64,000 nt of DNA from Heliocidaris erythrogramma (Eukaryota; Echinodermata; Echinoidea; Camarodonta; Echinometridae): positions 38,698,092 to 38,762,091 of the forward strand of contig CM046856.1 of NCBI GenBank assembly GCA_025617745.1, written 5' to 3'. A program made the translations under genes and the position numbers. Every line of letters starts with the position of its first letter. Within the stretch, counting starts at the first letter, position 1. The notes beneath the pieces are model-generated. The model made no database searches. It worked only from the letters and a program-made list of their open reading frames with translations, and had not been told where the DNA came from. Shown here one piece after another: positions 36,506-48,500 of the stretch.

Positions 36506-39500
36506 ATCATAAAGACAAAAACATTTCCACAATGCCATCCAACTCGAGTAACCGGGATGTTGAAGTCGGGGCTGATGCGACGCGTACCAGTCGCCCTACT
36601 ATGCTTGTTCATGCCCATTCCAGCCAGTATGGTGAGGGATCACGGGGTCATGGGACCCAACTCACCCCTGCGGGAAGCTACATACCCCTCACCCCTTCTG
36701 CCAATAGCTACCACAGCTACAATTCCAGTATAGGCAAGATGACTGGGCTTCTGCAAATTCTCTGTGGCTCGGTGACGGCTGTGATGGGGCTACTGGCCCT
36801 GGTCTTGCACTCGCATCAATATTTCATGGACCTGCCCTTATGGGCTGGCCTGGTGAGTGTAAAAAAAAATGGGGGCGGGGGGGGGGGGGGGGGGGGGGGG
36901 GAAACTGCCATATATCTACATGTACCTCCTTGGACTAAAATCCCTGTAAAACTTCCATTTGGATTAGCTACCATACATTCTGGACTACCTCCCCATATGA
37001 GAACTACCAATTTAAGACATTTAATCAGCAGGTAGTGTTCTGAGGATGATTTGAGATGAAATTTATTACACCAAACTGCATATTGAAAATACAAATTCTT
37101 TGAGGTTGTTTCAAATCCAACACTGCAGTATATACAGTATAGCTCCCAAATTGTAGTGCTCAGTGAATTACACAATGATCTCATACAAGTCATTTGGGTT
37201 GGCTCATCATTGGTTTTACATGTATCATAGTTCTTGTGAGTCTAGATTATTATACAGCTTCCCCTTAGATAGATCAAAATCTATTTTACCCATGGCTTTA
37301 TCTAAACAGAAAATACATCGATCTAGAAAGAAGTGAATTCAAAGCTCAACTCCACCTCGATAGCAAGTTGCTATGAATGGAATCAGAACAATGGGAGAAA
37401 CAGATTAGTGAAAGCTGTTCTTACAAATACTTTTTAAACATTTGACAAATGAGATCACTCAGGAAATGTACATGTAGGTCACATTATTGATCCTGCAGAA
37501 TCTCTTTACCTGCACTGCTTTTTCATGAAGTGTTATAATTTTCTGTCAGGGCCGTGCTAAAGATATTGGATGGCATATATTCTTTTTATGCTGTCTAAGA
37601 AATGCAGTACCAACTCTGCATCATCGTAAAAATTTAGGAAACGGGGCCTTATTCTTTTAAAATCATATTTTAGAAATTAAATTCGATATATGCTACACTA
37701 TAATGCTTCAAATTTTTCTGCTGTGCATGTGGTTGAATCTTTTCATGATTTTTATGCCTCCGCCCACCGAAGGTGGGTGCCGGAGGCATTATGTTTTCGG
37801 GTTGTCCGTCCGTCCGTCCCACTTCTCGTTACCGCGATATCTGAAGAATCATTTGAGGTAGGAACCTCAAACTTGGTACTAGTATGTATCCCCATACGAA
37901 GATGAACTGATTAGATTTTGGGGTAAGTAGGTCAAAGGTCAGAGGTCACAGAGGTCAATTAACATGAAATTACATAAAAATTCTTGGTTTTTAGCACCGT
38001 TACCACGATATCTCAAGAACTGTTTGAGGTAAGAACTTCAAACTTGGTACTAGTATGTTTCCCTATACGAAGATGAACTGAGTAGATTTTGGGGTAAGTA
38101 GGTCAAAGGTCAGAGGTCAATTTACATGAAATTACATAAAAATTCTTGGTTTTTAGCACCGTTACCACGATATCTCAAGAACTATCTGAGGTGAGAACTT
38201 CAAACTTGGTACCAGTATGTATCCCCATAGAAAGATGAACTGATTAGATTTTGGGGTAAGGAGGTCAAAGGTCAGAGGTCACAGAGGTCAATTTACATGA
38301 AATTACATGGAATTACTGGTTTTTAGCACCGTTACCACGATATCTCAAGAACTATTTGAGGTAAGAACTTCAAACTTGGTACCAGTATGTATCCCCATAG
38401 AAAGAGGAACTGATTAGATTTTGGGGTAGGTAGGTCAAAGTTCAAGGGTCACAGAGGTCAATTTACATGAAATTACATGGAATTAGTGGTTTTTAGCACC
38501 GTTACCGCGATATCTCAAGAACTATCTGAGGTGAGAACTTCAAACTTGGTACCAGTATGCATACCCATAGAAAGATGAACTGATTAGATTTTGGGGTAAG
38601 AAGGTCAGAGGTCACAGAGGTCAATTTACATAAAATTACATGAAATTACTGGTTTTTAGCCTCATTATCAAATATTTCTAGAAGAGCTTGAGCCATCAAC
38701 TGAATTTAGGCGGAGGCATATAGGAGACGCAGTCGCATTCATCTTGTTCTATTTAGATTATGATAGATTACCTGTTCTTTTTTGTTTCCAATAGCTGTAC
38801 TTGTTTGGAGGTGTATTTGGTGTTTCGACTGCCAAGCAACAGACATTCATGGTAAATATTCAATTTAAAAATGATATTTAGATGGCAAGTCCTTTAATAG
38901 CTGATTAAGATGGTTTGATTACTTACATGTAACTTATATATTTTCATTGGGCTTAAAACCAGTTTCGACAATGACTAATTTCACATCGCCGTCTAGTTCG
39001 ACGGTGTAAATTTAATGTTTTTTCATGGTATTGTCCTGAGAATTTGATCGATTTAGGCAAGTATTCGACCTACAAAAATGGACTTGTACAAACGATTGCT
39101 CATTAAGCAACAACAGTTAAACTTTTTGGCAAGGAGGTCTGTCCATATTGAATGTCTTGTTGAAAGTGAGGAAGACCTCCGTTGACAGGTTTAATTAAAC
39201 AGGTGATGTTCTACAGGAAGTTGACTATCTAGAAGTCACGATGAAATCTTTACCTTCCCTTACCTTTTTAACCCTTTCTGTGCCATGTGCTCTAAAGCCT
39301 GCCCATAAATGTGTACATTGAACACGCAATATGAATACAAAAGGCAGCTTTTTTCTTCCTGCAACAGAATGTAGGTACGTTACACTGCGTGCGCTCCCGC
39401 GGCAGTAAATTCTCCCGAGCGGCTGTTCGGGCGATTTGCGTATGGCTGTGGGGACTCCCCGTAAATACTGCCTTTGCATTGGCTGATAGCATTTTTGTCA

Positions 39501-42500
39501 TGTGACGTTATTTTCAAGCTGTTACAGTAGCAGAATGTGCAAGCTTTCATTCAATACCCAACATGTATGCAATTTTTCATTGTTGCGATCAGCACACCAC
39601 TTTTTCCCGAGAGCTTGATTGTCAGTGCTTTTTTCTCATAAATCTTGGATAATGGGGTCAATTTAAGGTATAATGAGTGTTTTCTATACATGTTTTCTTG
39701 ATGTTGGTGAATTTGTGTGAAAATTCTACGATCCGAAATGTGTTTTTTTAGTTGCGAAGTTGAGGGATGTCATTGCAAAGTTGACACGGCGAAGCGATGG
39801 CTTCCCGCCGGGAGATGCATGCGCTTTGCTCTGTGCGATCCGGGGGAGCGTTTCATCAAGCAGTGAAAATCACTGACAAGCGTGCGATTGCATGTGTGCA
39901 TTTTATATTGCAGTCTATGCTACGCACCACTTTTAATACGTGTTGTCTATGGGTGGGGGAGAATAATGCGCTCCACATACAAAACAAAGTGCGTAGCTGT
40001 AGGCCCCCCCCCCCAATCATACAATGTGAGTTGAAAATAATGCAGAGGAGATTAATAATCATATTTTTTAGAATAGAAACATAATTTTGAAGTAAATAAC
40101 ATCTCTGAATTATAGTTCATGTCATTCTAAATTTTACTGTACATGTATTTTATTGCTTAAATTACTAATCATTTGGATTTAATTCAGGAAGAAATTCAAA
40201 TCCTTTAATTTTTCCAAGCCTTGCAAAAATGTAAATTTGCTTTGACAAAATAGATGATAATTTAAAGTTTTGAACTGAAAACCTGCACACAAGAAATTGG
40301 AATAGTTTTCTCATAATTATGTATTAGTGTAATTATCTTTTTTAAAAGAATATTAACACCTATTTTCGGTCAATATTTTTTATCCACAATTACAATTTTC
40401 AACTTCAGTTCTTCGACAAATTTGCAGTATTTAGTTAACTTATTGATGAAAATTGCTACTTAATTAAATAACTAATTATGGTATTAATTAACTAAGTATA
40501 CAACAAGATCCTTACCAGATGATAGAACCAATGTCCTTGTCTGTTCCATTTACAAATATCCTGCATTTGACTTCGATGACTTGATAATTTCAGTAAACGC
40601 TTCATTTTTACATACACAAAAACACATGCAGTCACAAAATAATTTGATTTGATTTTATTCAGATTCCACATTTACAATGAAATTACAACAATATGTACAA
40701 GTTACAAACACTGCAAAAACAGAATACATGGATATGACATAGAAAGATGACAAAAGGATATGTGGAGGGATCTACTAAAAAGGTTAGCTTGTGTGATGTA
40801 GACCCCCTAAACGAATGATACAATATTATATATTAAAAAAAAGATTTTCGTTTAATTAAAGTAATTGTTTGAGAGGGAGAAAACTACTAAACAAAACATA
40901 TTATATACAGTTGATCTAACATTACAAAATAAGATTGGTGAAAATAAAAGATTTCGAGTGGAAATCAGTATATTATATATATACACGTATATATAAAAAC
41001 CAGATAAATACATTTAATATGGAACGAAAAGAAAAAATAATCACCTAATTAATTAATTAATTAATGGTTATCCTTTGTTTTTTTATGAGACAGTTTCACA
41101 TAATGTTCATACTGTTATTATCTGTAATTGCTGAAAGTTTCATCTTGTTAGCTTTAATTTTAAGAAAGTTATAAAAGTTTTTGTGTTTGAATGGATGGTC
41201 CGAGATCACAACTTTTGACTTTTTTTTCCTATAAAAACAATAGAAAACAAAAGAAATTAATTGCGCTCATTTTTCGACATAAAAATGACTAACTTCATTA
41301 ATTTTGCAGCTACAGAGCTGAATGAGGTATCAAATTGAAGCTTTCATTAAGCTCTGTTTGATGGAATCAATTATATGCTTGAAATAAGATTTCTCAAATT
41401 TTTGTAACATACCTACAGAATGGGTACTTTCTTGTGAAAGTTATTCCCTTGGAAATTATTTAACAATGAAAAGGACTGATTCTTGAGAGTTTATAATTAT
41501 TCAAAGGCTTACTGGCACTGAAGGGGTTAATGATCATGGGAAGAAGTTGATGACCTTTAAAACCATTTTCTTCTAATCTAGATTGGATTGTACCTGCTGT
41601 TTTCCATTGCGTCAAGTATGTCAGCATCAGTAGTTGTGGTGACACAAGGTCATGCTACTTTCATGGAAGCAAATTCCTGTGAGTGCTCCATCCTAGAGGT
41701 AATTATTAGCTCATGATGAATTTTATATAACAGTATTATTTTGTAATTGTGTTTTCATCTTATTTTGGGCGATGATCTGGGTTGTATAATTCTGATCAAA
41801 GCTATTTACATATTTACCAAGGTGTCAGTCATATGACACTCGATTATCAATTTAAACGACAATCCAACCTGTAATACTTTGATTTGTGTGGAAGCAGAAA
41901 AATCAGAGAAACAGATTGGTGAAAGCTTTAATGAAATTGGACAAGCAATGTAAGAAAGTTATGATTTTTTCAAAGTTGTAATCACTAGATCCAAATGGGA
42001 ATTTCAAATTTGCTGAATGATCTCTGTGATCAACTTTCCCATTTGCTTCAACGCTCAAAATGACTAAAATGTATGACTCAGTATGATCATTTTTTTTTGA
42101 AGGACCTATAACAAAGTGCTATATGGAGTACTGATCCGATGGAAAAGGTGATCTCATTTTTCATACATTCATAAAGTTCTTTCTTATTCTTTATCCGAGT
42201 TCTTTCAAACTTTCACCACACTGTTTCTCTCATTTTTCTCCTATCACACAAATCATCTTTTTACAAAGGTTGGATTGCGCTTTAATATCGGGAAGAATTT
42301 GAAAAGCTGAGTTAATACAATAGACAAGTTCACAATTGTATTCCAATTTTTATATCCTCGTCGAACAAAGTTTGAAGGGAGTATATACGAATCAGTATAT
42401 GGTCGGTCGGTCGGTCTGTTGCAAATCTTGCGCATCGAACTACTTCCTCATCTTTCGAGCAATGCTCGTGAAATTCGACACACATTGGTCTTGGGATGAA

Positions 42501-45500
42501 GATGTGCAAGACAAAATTTTTTAATGTGTTGGAAACTGCGTTGCCATGGTAACTGCATATTATGGCAATAAATCGGGTTGAAATTTTGCGGATCAAACTA
42601 CTGTACCTCATTTTTCAAGCAATGCTCCTGAAATTTGGCACAAACATTGGTCTTGAGCTGAAGATGTGCAGGACATATTTTTTTAATGTGTCGGAAATGC
42701 GTTGCCATGATAACATCATGGCAACTGCATATTATGGCATTAAATCAGTGGGAATTCTTGCGGATCAAAATACCTCATTTTTTGAGCACTGATCATGAAA
42801 CTTGGCACACACATTTGTCTTGGGATAAGGATGTGCAAGACATATTTTTGAAATGTGTCAGACACTGTGTTGCCATGGTAACGACATATGGCAATAAATC
42901 AGGGAAAATATTGCGTAGTCAACAACCTCACTTTTTCAAGCAATGCTCATGAAATTATGCACACACATTGTTCTTGTAAAGATGTGCAAGACATATTTCA
43001 ATGTGTGGCAAAGTGTGTTGCCATGGTAACGACATATGGCAATAAAACGCGAAAATATTGCAGATCAAACCACTTCCTCATTTTTGGAGCAATGCTCAGG
43101 AAAATTTGGCACACACATTGGGGGTATTAATCAACTTCAGTGATATTCTAGTTTGTAATTGCAATCGCCTGTTAGGAGATATTGTCTCTTTAATAGTCAG
43201 AATGCAGGTAGCATTATTTGGTTGTTGCTATGTCTGACAAGCCTCTATCAAGATTTTAGTTCATCACTTGTAATAATTGTACATACAACATGTAGCAGAA
43301 GAATGTATCAAATTTGAATATATTTCTAAAGTGGTAGGGTCTATTGCATTCTAACATCTATGGATGGGTATTCCTAGTAGTCAAAATATGAATCATTAAA
43401 TGTGTCATTTTATGTAACTTAATAAAAAAAAATTAATAATTGTTTATTTCTTAATGCTTCTGAGTCCTCCTCTTTGAAGAACATCCATACAATATTTTCC
43501 ATTGATGTTGTTATCATCCTGGTAAAAATACATGTACTTACACCAGTTTTGATACAATAGTACTACATGTACCTCAAAAAGCTCTTGTGTATTCCAGCTC
43601 TGCTGTGAAAAACCCTTGTGATTATTACAGTTAGATGAATAGCCTTTGCAGTATAGTTGGCTGTCACCGCAACCAGGGGTCATATTTTAATTGTCATACT
43701 GAAATAGACCTATTCACAAATATATTCAAATTTTATGCATGCTTTTAAAGGTTGTTCTTGACAACCTGAAAGCTTGTCAGAGGTAATTTGTATGCAAACT
43801 GGATTGCAATTATAGTAGTTCATTCATTAATAACAGGTTAATGGCATACCTCGTTACTAGGTCCCCAGGAAAGATACATCCATAAATTTGAATAACTTTG
43901 TAAATAGGTCTATCGCATGGAATAAAGACTTAGTTTTGATGCTTGCACAGATGTCTCTTTAAAGCCCGGCGCACACTATACGATCAGACTGCGACCAGAT
44001 TTTCGAACAAATTGCAGTTTGCATTAAATGTGAAAGTTTAAAAAAGTGAAATTATCTCATTTGAAGTTCGGAATAATGATACGAATACTAATATCAAAAT
44101 TTTAGTTAACTGCAATTCTTCTGGTTAGAATAAAGGCCAAATCGGTTTCAAATCTTAGTCGATCGCAAGATTGGTATGACGTCACTACGATTTGGAATTG
44201 AATTCGCTTAAAATTATTCCTACACGGGGGCTCGCAGTAGCCCGGAATTTTGATTTTAGTATTCATACTACTATTAAGAACTTTGATCACGAAGATTTTA
44301 CATGTTTGAAGATTCATATCAAATGTTATAACAACTTTTCCCAAAATCGCATCGTAGTCAGATCGTGCAGTGTGCGCCGGGCTTACATGTTGATCTTTGA
44401 TGATGTGTATTGTTCTGTACATCACAAAATTTACAACCATTTGATCTGAATATGTATCATATATGTTTAAATATTTTTTGTAATTATTACCTGCTAAGCC
44501 CTGCCCCTAAAAAATCCTTTGGAGTCTGATTCTTCACATAACATCATCAGTCAATCATCAGTCACCTAACACAAACCAAACAAAAGACACTGGTATGTAA
44601 AGTATCTCCGTTTGTAATTTGCTCACAATAGCATCGTGTGTTTTCATAGAACAAATTTTCAGTAACTTTCTTTTCCTGTGATGCTGGAGCATTTCTGACA
44701 TAGCATCTGCTATTGTAATTGAGAGTTTATGAGTTGGTATTGTATTAAAACATGCGGTGCTATTGTGAGCAGATGCTAAACAGAGGGATAGGTACATGTA
44801 CATGTACATACCATTGTCTGTTGTTTGGCTTGTTTTAGGTGACTGATGATTGACTGATGATGTCATGTGAAGAATCAGACTCCAAAAGATTTTTTAAAAA
44901 ACAAAACTTAACAAATAATATAAAATAATTACAAGAAATATTTAAAAATATATGACACATATTCAGATCAAATGGTTGTAAATTTTGTGGTACTGTACTG
45001 TAGGTACAGAACAATACACATCAGCAAAGATCAACATGTACTTGCATTTCATAGATCCTTTAACATCACAGGAACGCAGATAGCTTTACGCAGACATTAA
45101 CCAATGACTTGTCCTAATTTTGATTTGTTATGACAATAATCCAGTTCGTAATTACAATTTGCGCATGTGCAGATAAAGGTTATTTGTACAAAGTACAATG
45201 GACCTTCATATGCTTTTTTAGTGTGTGCTTACCGCGATGCGTGCACCACTATGATTTTACATGTTAAAGGGATACGCCACCAGGCAGCCGTGGGGAAAGT
45301 CAGGATTGCGTAAGCTCCATTCACTCGTACACAAAGTTTGTGGGTCAAACGCGAGCGTTGGACTACTGGGATTACACATCAGACTGCACGAAGCGGACCG
45401 GATCTCGCACGAGCGTGCATGTTGTACGCTGACCAGTCTGTCCGAAATGCTCCCCAAGGGGAAAAGGCACGATCAGGTAATGATCACGGTGCCCTCTTGC

Positions 45501-48500
45501 GGCATAAAAACGTCCAGTCTGCGGTTGAGTGTCCCTTTAAACAAGTAGTGCTTCCACCAAAACAAAATGCACATACAAATTGGGCTTATTTCAGGGTCAT
45601 TTCTACCATGTACTAATTACGAACTGGTTTATTAACATCGTTTTACTAACATAAAAGATAACATGTGTTTTCAGAATACACCACCCCAGGGAGGTGGCAG
45701 GTTCACGTCATTCTCTGGTATATGACAATGATACTAACATTGGATCTGGGTAATAGAATTAGATACCTGTCGATGTGTCAGCATGGTAATGTCGATGACA
45801 TACTGTGAATGGGGTATGAGATCATGTATCAATTCACAGTCTAGGGGAGGATTGTGGGGGGGGGGGGGGGGGGTTGTCGGTCGATGAAGGGGAAAGTCGT
45901 ATCAAGATAAGGATAACTCTACCATTGGGAAAATTTCCTCCTAACAGTTGCGGCCCTACAGTGCAATTAACTGCTGGAAAGCTTTCACTCCATCCTGCCC
46001 TATGAAACAGAAAAGTACTCGTATCTCAAAAATTACTTAACCGTGAAAATTGATATGAAGCATAATATCATTTCCTATTTACTCTGGAATTTTCATGATT
46101 TTTAAGGCCCAAATAAAGGAGTTACAAAAATGTGAATTTTCAAGAATTTCTGCTCCTCGCTCAGCGGAGGGCTTCGATAGCCGTTCAAAGGCTTTTACGA
46201 CTTTACGAGGAGTTAATTGCAGTGTAGGGCTGCGCCTGAACAATTGTACCTACATGTAGCTACCACCCCGATGAGTACATGTGCAAGAGGTGAATGTGAA
46301 TGGCCTGGAGGTTGTTTTTATCCAACATGAAGTTTTGTAATGAGAGGGTACATGGATAGAAACCATTGTCCAAAACAGGATGAACAGTGAACATGAGGCT
46401 GGAATGTCAGTCAGAAATAGAGAGAATGAACTATTGGAAGAAGTGTATCAAGGAGAAACAACAGCTTTTTTCTTTTTTTCCAGTAAAAAAAAAATTGACA
46501 ACAAAAGCTTGTTAATGAGCAAACTTATTTGTTTTCAGATACATAATCACCAACCTTGCTAGCTGTCTACCTCATGCATTGTTATGGTGTAATATGGAGG
46601 TCAATTTACATCAACTGGGCATAGACTAATTTTAGATGAAATGATGAAGCATTTGTTATATTCTGTCATTCTGGCTTCTGCTAATTGATTTACATGTATG
46701 TTCCTTTGTTCTCTCTCTCTATCTCTATCTATCCCTCCCGTCTCCCTTTATTCCTCTTCCTCCCTCCCTCTTCCTCCCTCTCTCCCTCCCTCCCTCTCTC
46801 TCTCCCTCCCTCTCTCCCTCCCCCTCTCTCCCTCCCTCTCTCCCTCCCTCTCTCCCTCCCTCTCTCCCTCCCTCTCTCCCTCCCTCTCTCTCTCTCCCTC
46901 CCCCTGTCTCTCCCTCTCTCCCTCCCCCTGTCTCTCCCTCTTTCTCACTCCCCCTCTCTCACTCCCCCTCTCCCACTCCCCCTCTCCCACTCCCCCTCTC
47001 CCACTCCCCCTCTCCCACTCCCCCTCTCCCACTCCCCCTCTCCCACTCCCCCTCTCCCACTCCCCCTCTCCCACTCCCCCTCCCCCTCTCCCTCTCCAAC
47101 TCTCCCCCTCTCCCTCTCCAACTCCCCCTCTCCCACTCCCCCTCTCCCACTCCCCTCTCCCACTCCCCCTCTTCCGGCCTTGCAGAGCACCCACATGCTG
47201 TATGATGCCACGGCTGCCCTGGTGTCCTGCCTGGAGCTCCTTGTGACCTGTGTAGCTGTCTATCACTGCCTGCTAGGTCTTGGCTGCTGTAGCTGCTGCC
47301 AGGGTCCTGTTCCCAGGGTAAGCCAACTACGTGATGAAAGGTGTGGTACAGCAGCAGTCTCAAGAAACAGCTCAGTTTACATCCATACTGATACATGGGT
47401 TGACATTTTCCTGCAGATTGTGGTAAAAGGCCACCATTTTTAATATGAAAACCACTCATATCAACGTGAGAACTATTGATTGTGCCTGTCAAGAGCTGTA
47501 TCATCTTTTCGTGGGAAATTTTCACAAACTTTTGCTTGAAATGATGTGATTGAGCTTCTTATTTGATGGGAAATTCCTTGTTTCTTCCCAAAGACTCCAT
47601 GATAATTCAGTTTTTAATAAAGTGTAAAGTGATAGTAAACTGAAGCTCATAAATAGCGCCATCTTTTGACAGGATTTGAAAAGTGTCTGTGCCTCTCAGG
47701 CAGGCAATTTTCCACATTGCAAGTCAAAAATAATAGTTCGAAATATAAAATGTGCCTATTATCCAAACAAGCCATTTGTCAAAATTCACAGTAAATGCAA
47801 TTGATTTTAAAATTATAATTTTAATTTAGCAAGCACTGTAAGATGGCGCTGTTCAAGTTCTACCAGTTTAATGCCACTTTAAACTAGGTAGATTTTGTAA
47901 ATATTTAGAGGCTTCATATTGCATCTCTATTTTTTTCTTTTGTATGGTAACTTTTTTGGGGGGGATTTATTTTTCAGACTTATAGATAACAGTGCCCTAA
48001 TAATGAATCACTTTAGAGCATTTATTTTGCAGCACTGCATGTTTTATGCTGTCATAGAATATAGACAGATGGGAGAATACATAAATTTCTTCCCCAAAGA
48101 CTTCATAATAATGTAGTTTTAGTGTACATGTAAGTGGAATTTGTAGATCTTGCGATGCTCCACAATGCAACTCTATTTTTTTCTTTTGTATAATATTTCT
48201 TATTTGGATTTATTTCTTAAGGCCCTGTCACATCTTTCCGGGCAAGCCTTGCGTGTGACTTGCGGGGAACAATTTTTGCTACCCGCAGGTCCCCGCAGAT
48301 GGCCTGCAACTGACAGTACCTAGCACGTATCTCGCCCGTGCTTGCCCGCAGATGCACGCAAGTCCGATTTACCCGCAGCCAAGTTTTGAGCATGCTCAAA
48401 ACTTGTTCCAGGGGAGTTGCGGGAGATGGCCCGCATAGGTCCACGCAGAACACCAGTAGGATACCAATAGTGGCAGCAAGTCACAGGCAGTTAACCCGCT

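Noticed and set aside
45261-45616. Open frames of 66-95 residues
   Set aside because: They lie inside the GC-rich TTAA-flanked insert; no domain and several overlapping frames.
46698-47525. Open frames of 88-252 residues rich in Ser/Pro/Leu or Gly/Glu/Arg on both strands
   Set aside because: They lie in the CCCTCT/CTCCCACT minisatellite; only 47186-47317 is a real exon, with clear splice sites.
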